Shown here: piece after piece, positions 8,698-18,249 of the stretch
Numbering within the stretch: the first letter of the stretch is position 1
Layout of the letters: each line of letters begins with the position of its first letter
NCBI RefSeq assembly: GCF_008180725.1
Contig: NZ_VTEV01000005.1
Span: 217,637-281,636 of the forward strand
DNA from: Sutcliffiella horikoshii
Lineage (GTDB): Bacteria > Bacillota > Bacilli > Bacillales > Bacillaceae_I
Reading direction: 5' to 3'
DNA length: 64,000 bases
The notes under the pieces: model-generated
Seen by the model: only the letters and a program-made list of their open reading frames with translations
Databases searched by the model: none
Told to the model about the DNA's origin: nothing
Translations under genes and position numbers: made by a program

Positions 8698-10224
8698 ATG
8701 GATCAATCAAATTTCAACGAACTTCCAAAAGGGCCAGAAGCCTATTGGCGGGACTCAGCATCACTTCCCTCTTTTCCTACATTAAACGAAAATAAAAAAA
8801 CGAATGTATGTATAGTGGGAGGCGGCATTACAGGAATAACGACAGCCTATCAGCTTGCTCAGGAAGGCCTAAAGGTCATTCTTATTGATGCAGATCAAAT
8901 CCTTAACGGCACAACCGGCCATACAACAGCGAAAGTGACTGCTCAACACGGTCTGATTTATGATGAGTTCCTACAGCATTTAGGTCAGGAAAAAGCAAAA
9001 CTTTATTACCAAGCAAACCAGGAAGGGCTTCATTTTATCAGAGACCTTGTGGACCTTAAACGGATTCAATGTGACTTTAGTGAACAGAATGCCTATATTT
9101 ATTCTCAAACAGAGCAGGATGACCAAAAAGTAAGAAAAGAATTCGAGGCTTATCAAAAGCTGGGAATCGATGGTGATTTAACTTATGACATTCCTTTTTC
9201 GATTGAGTCTAAATCTGTCGTCGTGATGAAAAATCAGGCCCAGTTTCACCCGCTGCAATATTTGAAGGTGTTAGTAGATGGCATTGTAGAAAAGGGCGGG
9301 GAAATATATGAACATACAGTAGCGACAGATGTGGAGGAGTCCCGTGGATTATCAGTAGTGACGAAGAGTGGAGCCAAGATTGAGTGTGATTATATTGTTG
9401 CTGGCTCTCATTTTCCTTTCTACGATGGCAATGGTTTCTTTTTTACAAGAATGTATGCGGAGCGTTCCTATGTGCTTGCTGCCAAAACAGAAAAAGAACC
9501 ACCGGAGGGTATGTATTACAGTGCTGGTCAGCCATCAAGGTCTTTACGTTATGTGACGATTAATGGAGAAAAGGTTGCCTTAATTGGTGGAGACGGCCAC
9601 CGGACAGGTCAAGGCAAAGATACGTTAAAACACTACGAAGCATTGAAAAGTTTCGGCGAAGAAGTGCTTGGAATCAAGGAAATTATGTATCGATGGTCTG
9701 CACAGGATTTGTATACGTTAGACAAAGTCCCTTATATCGGTCGAATTACGTCTGGGCATCCAAATATCTTCATTGCAACAGGCTATAGGAAATGGGGTAT
9801 GACAAACGGAACGGCAGCGGCACTGCTCCTACAGGATTTAATTCTTGGCAGGAAGAACGCTTATGAAAACTTGTTCTCACCATCTCGTTTTGTTGCCGAT
9901 CCGAGCCTGAAAAAGTTCATCAGCTCTAACATGAATGTTGCCGGACACCTCATTGAAGGCAAGCTCGACCGTCCTTCAAAAAAGCTAGAAGATCTTGGAT
10001 TAGATGAAGGCGGAGTCGTGATGATCAACGGTCGCCGTGCAGGTGCTTACAAAGACGACAAAGGTGAAGTGCACTGCGTCGACACGACCTGCACGCATCT
10101 TGGATGTGAAGTAGAATGGAACCACGGTGACAGAAGTTGGGATTGCCCTTGCCACGGCTCACGCTTCTCCATCTATGGCGATGTACTAGAAGGCCCGGCT
10201 GATAAACCTTTGGAAAAATTGTAA
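8698..10224 (+). CDS. yhfW: FAD-dependent oxidoreductase with C-terminal Rieske domain (YhfW-like)
   Basis: 508 aa. Residues about 36-400 form a DAO-type FAD oxidoreductase with the dinucleotide motif GGGITG at 41-46. The C-terminal 90 residues are a Rieske [2Fe-2S] domain with ligands Cys465, His467, Cys483 and His486. The fusion and length match B. subtilis YhfW, whose substrate is not established. Electrons could pass between flavin and cluster inside one chain. The ATG at 8698 has a GAGGAGG site; the longer open frame upstream is not supported. Ends in a strong terminator. Confidence 0.88.
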   Translation: MDQSNFNELPKGPEAYWRDSASLPSFPTLNENKKTNVCIVGGGITGITTAYQLAQEGLKVILIDADQILNGTTGHTTAKVTAQHGLIYDEFLQHLGQEKAKLYYQANQEGLHFIRDLVDLKRIQCDFSEQNAYIYSQTEQDDQKVRKEFEAYQKLGIDGDLTYDIPFSIESKSVVVMKNQAQFHPLQYLKVLVDGIVEKGGEIYEHTVATDVEESRGLSVVTKSGAKIECDYIVAGSHFPFYDGNGFFFTRMYAERSYVLAAKTEKEPPEGMYYSAGQPSRSLRYVTINGEKVALIGGDGHRTGQGKDTLKHYEALKSFGEEVLGIKEIMYRWSAQDLYTLDKVPYIGRITSGHPNIFIATGYRKWGMTNGTAAALLLQDLILGRKNAYENLFSPSRFVADPSLKKFISSNMNVAGHLIEGKLDRPSKKLEDLGLDEGGVVMINGRRAGAYKDDKGEVHCVDTTCTHLGCEVEWNHGDRSWDCPCHGSRFSIYGDVLEGPADKPLEKL

Positions 10225-10229
10225 AAATA

Positions 10230-10270
10230 AAAAGAAGAGACTGTCCAAGTTTTGGACAGTCTCTTCTTTT
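10230..10270. terminator. Bidirectional terminator
   Basis: Long near-perfect stem, AAGAAGAGACTGTCCAA against TTGGACAGTCTCTTCTT, with a 3-nt loop and A/T tracts on both sides. It separates convergent yhfW and the kinase gene. Confidence 0.92.
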
Positions 10271-10273
10271 ATA

Positions 10274-11557
10274 TCACACAACCGATTCCTTCCTAGCCTG
10301 TACCTCTTGCCTCACAGGCGGAAAAGAAATCTTCACTTCTGTCCCTTTCCCAATTTCGGATGAATACACAACCTTCCCGTTCATCGTATCAATGATTCGC
10401 ATCGAAACAGTGGTGCCAAGACCTGTCCCCTTATCCTTCGTCGTATAAAATAAGGTCCCGATTCGAGACACTTGCTCCTTGGTCATGCCTTTTCCTGTAT
10501 CCTTTATGAGGATCTGGATACCTGATGCATTGGAAAACAACTTGATATAGACTCTGCCATCTTGAGGAGTTGCTTCAATTGCGTTTTTTAGTATGTTGAC
10601 AAGTGCTTGTTTAAACTGGTTTTTATCCGTTTCCATATATACATTCTTCTCCAGATAACTTTCAAGATGAATACCTTCTTTTACCGCTAATGGATTTAAC
10701 AGCATTTTTACATCATTCAATAAATCTCCCAGATCCACTTTTTCAATTTTTTTGAACTCTGGTTTGGCAAAATTAAGGTAATCATTTATGATGGACTCCG
10801 CTCTTGCCAATTCACTTAATACGAGTCCAATATATTGATAATTCTTCCCCTTGTCCTCTCTATGCATGAGCTGAAGAAACCCTTTTACAACAGTTAACGG
10901 ATTTCTTACTTCATGGGCAATGGACGCTGCAAGTTCACCTAATGTATTTAACTTTTCCGCGCGCCTGATTTCCTGTTTCATTAATTCTCGTTCAAGTACC
11001 GCTTCGTGTAAGGTAGACGCGAAACCGACACCTACTACTTGAATCAGTCCGAATAAAAAGATGTATAATAGTAGATTTGGTCCATCGTTTACAGTTGGTG
11101 AACTGACCAGATATGCTATTAAGATTGCTAGCATGACAAAGTTTGGCCATAACCCTACAAGCACAGCAACACCGATTCTTTTTTTCTTCGTTTGCACTTT
11201 ATTAAATCGCCTTAGCATCAAAAATGGAATGGCTGCTGCAACAAGACCGCTAATATAGCCAAATGCCAAAGCATCGCCTCCAAGGTATGTTCTTGTCCCA
11301 AGAGTGGCAGCGAGCACAATAACCCCGGCCTTTGGTCCACCATAGAGGATGGCTAGCACCAACGGTATATATCTCAAGTCCCAATAGAGGCCATAATCAT
11401 AGAACGCAAAAAGTAAACATAGACTCGCAGAAATCCCCTGCAAGATCCCAATAAAATATGGCGATTGACCAAACCTTTTATTTTCGGAAACAACATAATA
11501 AATCAGCACCGGTGCTAAAATGATCAATACATGTAAAAGTAGTTTTTCCGCCAACAT
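10274..11557 (-). CDS. KinB-like membrane sensor histidine kinase
   Basis: 427 aa. Residues 1-185 hold five or six membrane segments of the 5TMR-LYT type. HisKA follows with phosphoacceptor His215 in SIAHEVRNPL. The ATPase domain has Asn321/Asn325, DTGKGM at 353-358 and GTGLGT at 377-382. Size and layout match KinB, a kinase that feeds the sporulation phosphorelay. No response regulator gene is adjacent, as expected for phosphorelay kinases that act through Spo0F. The start has a TAGGAG site. Assignment to the phosphorelay is inferred from architecture. Confidence 0.85.
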   Translation of the reverse strand: MLAEKLLLHVLIILAPVLIYYVVSENKRFGQSPYFIGILQGISASLCLLFAFYDYGLYWDLRYIPLVLAILYGGPKAGVIVLAATLGTRTYLGGDALAFGYISGLVAAAIPFLMLRRFNKVQTKKKRIGVAVLVGLWPNFVMLAILIAYLVSSPTVNDGPNLLLYIFLFGLIQVVGVGFASTLHEAVLERELMKQEIRRAEKLNTLGELAASIAHEVRNPLTVVKGFLQLMHREDKGKNYQYIGLVLSELARAESIINDYLNFAKPEFKKIEKVDLGDLLNDVKMLLNPLAVKEGIHLESYLEKNVYMETDKNQFKQALVNILKNAIEATPQDGRVYIKLFSNASGIQILIKDTGKGMTKEQVSRIGTLFYTTKDKGTGLGTTVSMRIIDTMNGKVVYSSEIGKGTEVKISFPPVRQEVQARKESVV

Positions 11558-11768
11558 ACAAGCCCGCTCCTAACCATACACTCAAATTGTATCGTATAGT
11601 TATGTTTCGACAACATTAGAGAAATCCCTTGTACAATCCGTCAAAAAATGTATCAATTCTACTACTTTCCATCTATTCAAACCTTTTTTTCAACATTTCA
11701 GTCTAAAAACTTATGCGAACAATAAATTAATAGTAAAATTATCCTATATATGAGAAGGGGTGATTTAT

Positions 11769-12734
11769 ATGCACTGTACGGATTGCGGGGTACCTGACAA
11801 GATTGAACATTCTGGAGTACTTTTTATAAAAAGAGAGGAAATTCAAGAAGAATACCTTTATGAATCTCTTGAAGATTTAGAGCAGCTCCTTCAAGAAATA
11901 GATAACCAAAATAAAAAATCAGACGTTTTGGTGAAAACTTCTTCTCAACGGGGCTTTTATCCACCAGATCAATTGTTGGAATTGGTGAAAAATTATGATC
12001 TATTAGAGTTAATTACATCCAATTCCTTTACCACACATTTTCAACCAATCATAGATTTACAGAACAACGATGAACTAATTGCATACGAGTGTTTGTTACG
12101 CCCACACTTTAAGGGGCAGTCTGTTCCACCATTTAAACTATTTGAATTCGCCCGTGAAACGAATCTACATAACTATTTAGACCAAAAGGCTCGAGAAAGT
12201 TCCATTGTTTCAGGTAGTAAGCAACAGATTCCTTCTCACGTAAAATTATTTATCAACTTCCTGCCATCATCCATTTACAATCCAGAATATTGCCTGCAAC
12301 ATACTTTCAAAATTGTAAGAGAAAATCATATTTCACCTGATCAGCTCGTTTTTGAAGTGGTAGAATCAGAAAAAATTCATGATATCGACCATTTAGAATC
12401 AATATTTAAAACATATAAGAAATCTGGAATGCAAGTGGCACTAGATGATGTTGGTGCAGGATATTCTACTTTGGAAATACTCGAAAAGCTACAACCAGAC
12501 TTTGTCAAAATTGACCGTGATTATGTTTCCCACTGTGATACGATACTAGAAAAGCAACTCTTCTTAAAAAGCGTCCTTAATGTTGCCACCAAACTGAATA
12601 TCAAAGTGTTGGCAGAAGGAATTGAAAGAATGGAAGAATTGAAATTCTGCCGCGATATTGGAATCCATTATGGACAAGGCTATCTGATTGGTAAGCCCGC
12701 CCCAAATATATTAACGCCAGTTTTAGCCTTGTAG
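11769..12734 (+). CDS. EAL-domain protein, predicted c-di-GMP phosphodiesterase
   Basis: 321 aa. The N-terminal 80 residues begin MHCTDCG, with a Cys-x-x-Cys pair that could bind metal or sense redox. Residues 88-321 are an EAL domain. The signature is ECL (Glu107), and the metal and catalytic positions appear intact: Asn163, Glu196, Asp226-Asp227, Lys247, Glu283 and Gln303. It should therefore hydrolyse cyclic di-GMP. There is no membrane segment. The ATG at 11769 is preferred to an upstream GTG at 11760 because GAGAAGGGG lies 8-9 nt before it. Ends in a terminator. Confidence 0.85.
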   Translation: MHCTDCGVPDKIEHSGVLFIKREEIQEEYLYESLEDLEQLLQEIDNQNKKSDVLVKTSSQRGFYPPDQLLELVKNYDLLELITSNSFTTHFQPIIDLQNNDELIAYECLLRPHFKGQSVPPFKLFEFARETNLHNYLDQKARESSIVSGSKQQIPSHVKLFINFLPSSIYNPEYCLQHTFKIVRENHISPDQLVFEVVESEKIHDIDHLESIFKTYKKSGMQVALDDVGAGYSTLEILEKLQPDFVKIDRDYVSHCDTILEKQLFLKSVLNVATKLNIKVLAEGIERMEELKFCRDIGIHYGQGYLIGKPAPNILTPVLAL

Positions 12735-12739
12735 ACGAA

Positions 12740-12772
12740 GAAAATCCCTCACCGCAATTGTGAGGGATTTTC
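12740..12772. terminator. Bidirectional terminator
   Basis: Perfect 13-bp stem GAAAATCCCTCAC / GTGAGGGATTTTC between convergent genes. Confidence 0.9.
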
Positions 12773-12782
12773 TAATCATGTA

Positions 12783-14258
12783 TTATGAAGCTTTTTCATC
12801 GTCTTTCTTGTATTCCTCTGTCCAGAATTCCGCATTTTTAATACCCAATTTGTCAGGGTTAAATACAGGATCCACACCTTGCTTCCTTTGTTCATCATAA
12901 TCCCTCAACACTGCAAGGGCAGGTTTCGCAAGCAGGAGAAGTGCAATCAGATTGAGCCATACCATCAGTCCAAGTCCAATATCCCCCAAATTCCATGCTA
13001 CTTGAGTAGTTCTGACCACCCCAAAGTAAGTGGCAGCTAAAAGAACAACCTTTAATATGAACATCGGGATTTTATTGCTTCTTCCTCTAACCAAGTAAGC
13101 AACATTCGTTTCCGCAATATAGTAATAAGCCATGATGGTTGTAAATGCGAAGAATAACAATGCAATCCCTACAAAACCAGCACCGAAGCCTGGTAAGACG
13201 GTCTCAACGGCAGCCTGAGTGTATTCCGCTCCTGCTTCAACTCCTGCACCAAGGTTATTGACAAGGAATTGTCCCTCGTTTGCTGGATCTACCACATTAT
13301 AAGATCCTGTGAAAAGGATCATGAATGCTGTAGCCGAACAAACTAGAATGGTATCAATATAGATAGAGAACGCTTGAACTAACCCTTGTTTAGCTGGGTG
13401 TGATACCTCAGCAGCAGCTGCTGCATGCGGTCCAGTACCTTGACCCGCTTCATTGGAGAAGATACCACGTTTAACGCCCCAAGCAATAGCTGCCCCAATG
13501 ATTCCACCAAACGCAGAATCAAAGCCAAAAGCACTACGGAAGATTAATCCGAATACTGCCGGTAACTCTGTAATATTCATGATAATGATACCAAAAGCTA
13601 CTAACATGTATGCTACCGCCATGAAAGGAACGACGAGTTGAGCAACAGACGCAATACGTTTAACTCCACCAAAAATAATTAATCCTATGATAATAACTAA
13701 TGTAATTGCAATTACTTGCTTATTAATTCCAAAAGCATTATTTAATCCTGTCCCAATCGCATTAGCCTGCAAACCTGGCATTAATAGACTCATTGCTAAA
13801 AGTGCAGCAGATGCGAAGACAACTCCATACCATTTCCAGCCAATACCTTTTTCTATGTAATAAGCTGGACCCCCACGATATTCTCCATCTTGCTTTGATT
13901 TGTATACTTGAGCTAGAGCGGATTCAACAAATGCACTCGCTGCTCCTATAAAAGCGATGGTCCACATCCAAAATACGGCACCAGGTCCCCCCATCGCAAT
14001 AGCAGTTGCTGTACCAGCAATATTTCCGGTTCCTACACGTCCTGATAATGAAATGGATAATGCCTGAAAGGAAGAAACCCCTGCTTTAGACGATTTACCG
14101 GAGAATATTTGCTTCACCATATCCCCGAATAGTCTTACTTGTACAAACTTTGTCAAAATGGTAAATAACAATCCGACTCCCAAACAGAAAACAATCATAG
14201 GTGTGCTCCAAAGAAGACTTACTAAACCACCAATCGGATCTTGCATAAATGCTTCCAA
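12783..14258 (-). CDS. Sodium:amino acid symporter, AGCS family (AlsT-like)
   Basis: 491-aa polytopic membrane protein with about 11 hydrophobic spans. The AGCS family couples Na+ to uptake of alanine, glycine or glutamine. Family marks include GRVGTGNIAGTATA near residues 73-86 and the GAGVEAGAEYTQAA region. The best start is a TTG at 14258, 7 nt after AAAGGGGG; the frame is open up to 14315 but without a site there. B. subtilis AlsT is the nearest named relative, so alanine or glutamine is the likely cargo. Monocistronic. Confidence 0.85.
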   Translation of the reverse strand: MEAFMQDPIGGLVSLLWSTPMIVFCLGVGLLFTILTKFVQVRLFGDMVKQIFSGKSSKAGVSSFQALSISLSGRVGTGNIAGTATAIAMGGPGAVFWMWTIAFIGAASAFVESALAQVYKSKQDGEYRGGPAYYIEKGIGWKWYGVVFASAALLAMSLLMPGLQANAIGTGLNNAFGINKQVIAITLVIIIGLIIFGGVKRIASVAQLVVPFMAVAYMLVAFGIIIMNITELPAVFGLIFRSAFGFDSAFGGIIGAAIAWGVKRGIFSNEAGQGTGPHAAAAAEVSHPAKQGLVQAFSIYIDTILVCSATAFMILFTGSYNVVDPANEGQFLVNNLGAGVEAGAEYTQAAVETVLPGFGAGFVGIALLFFAFTTIMAYYYIAETNVAYLVRGRSNKIPMFILKVVLLAATYFGVVRTTQVAWNLGDIGLGLMVWLNLIALLLLAKPALAVLRDYDEQRKQGVDPVFNPDKLGIKNAEFWTEEYKKDDEKAS

Positions 14259-14454
14259 ATTGTAATCCCCCTTTAACTTATTTGTAATATTTAGAATTTT
14301 CATTCTGTACTGCATTATAAATCATATTCGGAAAATAGACAATACATGTCTCTTACAATAAAAGCGCCATTAAGACAAGAACCTTTATAGGACGACGTAT
14401 TTCCCGGGGAAAATTACATGATTTTTTTATTATTTGTAGAACTTGAGCGAAAAA

Positions 14455-14497
14455 GCACCTGTACGTTCATGATAGCTATCCATGAACGTACAGGTGC
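14455..14497 (-). terminator. Terminator of the ABC exporter operon
   Basis: Perfect 17-bp stem from 14455-14471 to 14481-14497 with a 9-nt loop. On the minus strand it is followed by TTTTT. It begins 16 bp after the stop of the second ABC gene. Confidence 0.9.
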
Positions 14498-14512
14498 AAC
14501 AAATATTCCTTA

Positions 14513-16321
14513 TTACCCTACTTCCTTCTTTAACTGACTAGTAAACAAATCATAGTAAAATCCTTGTTCTGTCAACAATTGACTGTGGGACCCTTTTTCA
14601 ATGATTTCCCCTTCTTTCAATACCAGAATCTGATCGGCACTTTGAATGGTATTCAAGCGATGGGCGATAACAAAGCTAGTTCTTCCCTCCATCAAGCGTT
14701 GAAGAGCTTCCTGGATTTTCATCTCTGTAATAGTATCAATGCTACTTGTTGCTTCATCAAGTATTAAGATAGTAGGATTTGCTAACACTGCACGCGCAAT
14801 GGACAATAACTGTTTCTGTCCTTGACTAATTCCGCTTCCGTCCTGCTTCAGCTTGAAATCAAATCCTCCTGGCAATTTTCTGATAAAGGAATGTGCATTG
14901 GCCATTTTTGCCGCTTCCTCTACTTCCGCGTCTGTAGCATCCAGTCTTCCGTAGCGGATATTTTCTCGAACCGTCCCTTCAAAAAGAAACGAATCCTGTA
15001 AAACGAAGGCCATATGTTTTCGTAAATTCGAGCGTTTAATTCTATTGATGGGGTGACCATCCAAAAGGATACTGCCACTATCGAGATCATAGAACCTCGA
15101 TATTAAATTGATGACCGTTGTCTTACCGGCACCCGTCGGACCAACAAACGCTACTGTATCCCCTGCGTCCACATGAAAACTTATGTTGCGAATAGTCATG
15201 TCATCGTCCTCATAAGAGAAGGAAGCATCCCGAAACTCTACTTCACCTCTTACTGTTTCCAGTTCTATTGCCTCGGTTTCATCACTTTCTTCCTCTTCTT
15301 CATCAAGCACATCAAACACCCGCTCCGCCCCTGCGACAGCAGACAACAAAGTATTGAACTGGTTGGCAAGATCATTTAACGGACGCGTGAATTGTCTGGA
15401 GTACTCTGCGAAAATAACGATAACTCCAATGGTTATTCCCGATTGCGAATTTAATGCCAGTATTCCACCAACTCCAGCGATGATGGCAAAACTTAAGTTA
15501 TTCAACATGTTCATAAGCTTTGGGATAAATCCTGAATAGGTTTGGGCCCAGTATGCGGATTTCTTCAGATTCAAGCTTTTTTCCGTAAATTCCTCCATCA
15601 CCTTGTCTTCTTGGGAGAATGTTTTCACGATCCTCTGTCCTGAGATTGTTTCTTCAATATATCCATTCAGTTCTCCAAGGTTCTTTTGGGTTTGCTTGAA
15701 CAAGGGGCCTGTTCGGTTTGTGATCCATCTTAATCCAAAGAACATGACTGGCACGATTATTAGTGTAATGGCTGTAAGCATTGGACTTAGATATAACATG
15801 ACCGACACAGTTCCAACCAAGGTCAAGATACTGGAGAAAATCTGAATGACAGAACTGTTTAACGTCGAACTGACATTTTCCATATCATTGGTAACACGGC
15901 TCATTAATTCACCATGCTGCCTCTTATCAAAATAGGGAATCGGCAGCTTGTGTAAATGTTCAAACAGCTGCGTTCTCATCTTCAATACCGTGTTTTGAGC
16001 GATCCCGACCATCCAGTAGTTCTGCAGCCACATGGATAGAGAATAGAAAATATAAATGAAAACAAGTCCTATTAGGACATTTAAAAGTCCTGAAGTATTT
16101 TGTTCCACTACATAATTATCAATGGCCATTCCGACAATAAAAGGACCCAAAAGCCCTAAGGCGGAGCTAGCAACCACCATTAGCATGACGAGTATCAATA
16201 AGCCTTTATTTTCCCCTAAATATCTCCAAACCCGTTTAATGGTTCCCTTCCAATCCTTTGCTTTCGGCTTAGGATTAGCTTTACTTGCAACGGCGGCACT
16301 ACTACTTATACGCTTGGACAT
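14513..16321 (-). CDS. Heterodimeric ABC exporter subunit, YfiC-like
   Basis: 602 aa: a basic N-terminal tail, six membrane spans (about 40-320) and an ATPase domain. Walker A is GPTGAGKT, Walker B is ILILDEATS with catalytic Glu, and the switch is AHR. The signature is SQGQ rather than SGGQ, so it is noncanonical. Its partner has the opposite defects, which is what asymmetric exporters show. The start at 16321 follows GGAGGTG by 8 nt and overlaps the end of the partner gene by 20 bp, implying coupled translation. Likely exports drugs or lipids; substrate unknown. Confidence 0.87.
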   Translation of the reverse strand: MSKRISSSAAVASKANPKPKAKDWKGTIKRVWRYLGENKGLLILVMLMVVASSALGLLGPFIVGMAIDNYVVEQNTSGLLNVLIGLVFIYIFYSLSMWLQNYWMVGIAQNTVLKMRTQLFEHLHKLPIPYFDKRQHGELMSRVTNDMENVSSTLNSSVIQIFSSILTLVGTVSVMLYLSPMLTAITLIIVPVMFFGLRWITNRTGPLFKQTQKNLGELNGYIEETISGQRIVKTFSQEDKVMEEFTEKSLNLKKSAYWAQTYSGFIPKLMNMLNNLSFAIIAGVGGILALNSQSGITIGVIVIFAEYSRQFTRPLNDLANQFNTLLSAVAGAERVFDVLDEEEEESDETEAIELETVRGEVEFRDASFSYEDDDMTIRNISFHVDAGDTVAFVGPTGAGKTTVINLISRFYDLDSGSILLDGHPINRIKRSNLRKHMAFVLQDSFLFEGTVRENIRYGRLDATDAEVEEAAKMANAHSFIRKLPGGFDFKLKQDGSGISQGQKQLLSIARAVLANPTILILDEATSSIDTITEMKIQEALQRLMEGRTSFVIAHRLNTIQSADQILVLKEGEIIEKGSHSQLLTEQGFYYDLFTSQLKKEVG

Positions 16322-18044
16322 GCTCTGCCACCTCCGTTCCAAACTGCGACTGATAAATTTTCATGTAAAGTTCCGAGGTTGCCATAAGCTTCTCATGACT
16401 TCCCTCTTCCAGTAGCCTACCGTCTTCAATGAGTAAGATTTTATCTGCTTCCATAGCCGTGCTTACCTTTTGCGTCACAATGAACATCGTGCATTGATAT
16501 TTCTTAATGGCCGAAAGCAACTTTGCTTCTGTTTTTAGATCAAGTGCACTTGTACTGTCATCTAACATTAGAATCTTCGGTTTTCTAACAAGGGCGCGAG
16601 CAATGGAAAGGCGTTGTTTTTGCCCTCCAGAAAGATTGACCCCTTTTTGGCCAAGAACAGTCTCATATTTTTTAGGCAAGCGATCGATGGTGTCATGTAT
16701 TTGTGCATCCTTCGCTACCTGAATGATTTCTTCTAATGTTGCATCCTCTTTACCCCAGGCGATATTCTCTTTTACCGTTCCAGAAAAAAGAAGTGCTTCT
16801 TGTGGCACATAGCCAATTTGTTTTCTTAGCTTTTTCAGGGACAAATCGGTGAGATCTTTCCCGTCTACCCGGATGACTCCTTGATCCACATCGTAAAGCC
16901 TAGGAATCAATTGAAATAAAGATGATTTCCCAGCACCTGTGGCTCCCATAATAGCAACGGTCGATCCTGCATCCGCACGGAAGTTGATATCCTCTAAAAC
17001 CGGAATGTCTGTATTGGGATAACGAAACGATACAGATTCAAATTCAATTTCTCCATTAAGGAATGTCGCTTCCTTATCCACGTCTACCTTATCCACTAGG
17101 TCAATTTCTTCCTCCAACACGTCCGTTATCCGGTGAGCAGAGGCTTTTGCACGGGCAAATGCCATGATGATAAAAGAAAAGATAGATAGTGCACCGGTGA
17201 TTCTGGTCGCATAGTTGACGATTGCGACAACCTCCCCAACCTGTGCTCCGCCGTTTGAAACACCAATCGTACCAAACCAGAGGACAGCAAGGATACTTCC
17301 GTTCATAATTAGAAGGAGAATCGGCATAGTGATCTCCATTAGTCGAAGTGCAGATACCGTCTGATCCTTCAATTCTTCGCTTGCATTACCAAACCGTTTA
17401 ATTTCATGCTTTTTACGGAGAAAAGCTTTAATCAAGCGGATGCCCCCAAGGTTTTCCCTCATAACATTATTAACGCCATCCAGTTTTTCCTGTACAGCTT
17501 TGAACAGCGCCCCACCCTTTTTCATCACCCATACAAGGAAAAGGAAAAGAACCGGTACTCCAATGACAAGGAAAAGAGCTAGCTGCCAATTTACAATTAA
17601 AGCCATAATTACGCCACCTACCACAAGAAGCGGTGCACGGAGCATGATTCGCAAGCTCATAAAGACAGTATTTTGAATTTGGGTCACATCGTTTGTCATT
17701 CTTGTGATGAGGGATGAAGTCGGAAACAAGCTGAAATTCGCAAACGAAAACGACTGTATTTTTCCAAACAACCCTCTTCTAATGTCGAATCCGAAACTTT
17801 GGCTGACATGTGCGGCAAAAAAGGAGTTAGTAACTCCTGCAGCAAAGGCGATAAAGGAGAACAGCACCATGATGCCTCCCCATTTCATCACCGCATCCAA
17901 GTCGCCTGTCAGGATCCCCTCATCAATTATTTTGGCCATTAGAAGCGGATGCAACAGCTCTACAACGAGTTCTGTCAGCATAAGGAGCAAGGCAATTGCT
18001 ACGGCCAACCTATACGGTTTTAAGTATGAAAAAATTCTCCCCAT
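16302..18044 (-). CDS. Heterodimeric ABC exporter subunit, YfiB-like
   Basis: 580 aa with six membrane spans and a C-terminal ATPase. Walker A is GATGAGKSS and the signature LSGGQ is canonical. Walker B ends LMLDDSTS, with Asp instead of catalytic Glu, and the switch reads TQK instead of AHR. This subunit therefore completes one degenerate nucleotide site while its own signature serves the active site with the partner. First gene of a two-gene operon; a GGAGG site precedes the ATG. Resembles B. subtilis YfiB by size and sequence style. Confidence 0.87.
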   Translation of the reverse strand: MGRIFSYLKPYRLAVAIALLLMLTELVVELLHPLLMAKIIDEGILTGDLDAVMKWGGIMVLFSFIAFAAGVTNSFFAAHVSQSFGFDIRRGLFGKIQSFSFANFSLFPTSSLITRMTNDVTQIQNTVFMSLRIMLRAPLLVVGGVIMALIVNWQLALFLVIGVPVLFLFLVWVMKKGGALFKAVQEKLDGVNNVMRENLGGIRLIKAFLRKKHEIKRFGNASEELKDQTVSALRLMEITMPILLLIMNGSILAVLWFGTIGVSNGGAQVGEVVAIVNYATRITGALSIFSFIIMAFARAKASAHRITDVLEEEIDLVDKVDVDKEATFLNGEIEFESVSFRYPNTDIPVLEDINFRADAGSTVAIMGATGAGKSSLFQLIPRLYDVDQGVIRVDGKDLTDLSLKKLRKQIGYVPQEALLFSGTVKENIAWGKEDATLEEIIQVAKDAQIHDTIDRLPKKYETVLGQKGVNLSGGQKQRLSIARALVRKPKILMLDDSTSALDLKTEAKLLSAIKKYQCTMFIVTQKVSTAMEADKILLIEDGRLLEEGSHEKLMATSELYMKIYQSQFGTEVAEHVQAYK

Positions 18045-18249
18045 AATACGTAATCCTCCAAACCTTTCTCTCTGTTTAGTCTGCGTTGAAATGAGTAAAT
18101 CTATTTTGAACGCACATGATATTTCGTTTTGCGAAACGAATATCTTGAAATTTATATATTATCTTATTATCATACCTTTATTACTATGTTTTTTAAATAG
18201 TTTGAATTATTATTATTGGTAGGATGTTGAAAAAAGTTTGTTTTAACTT

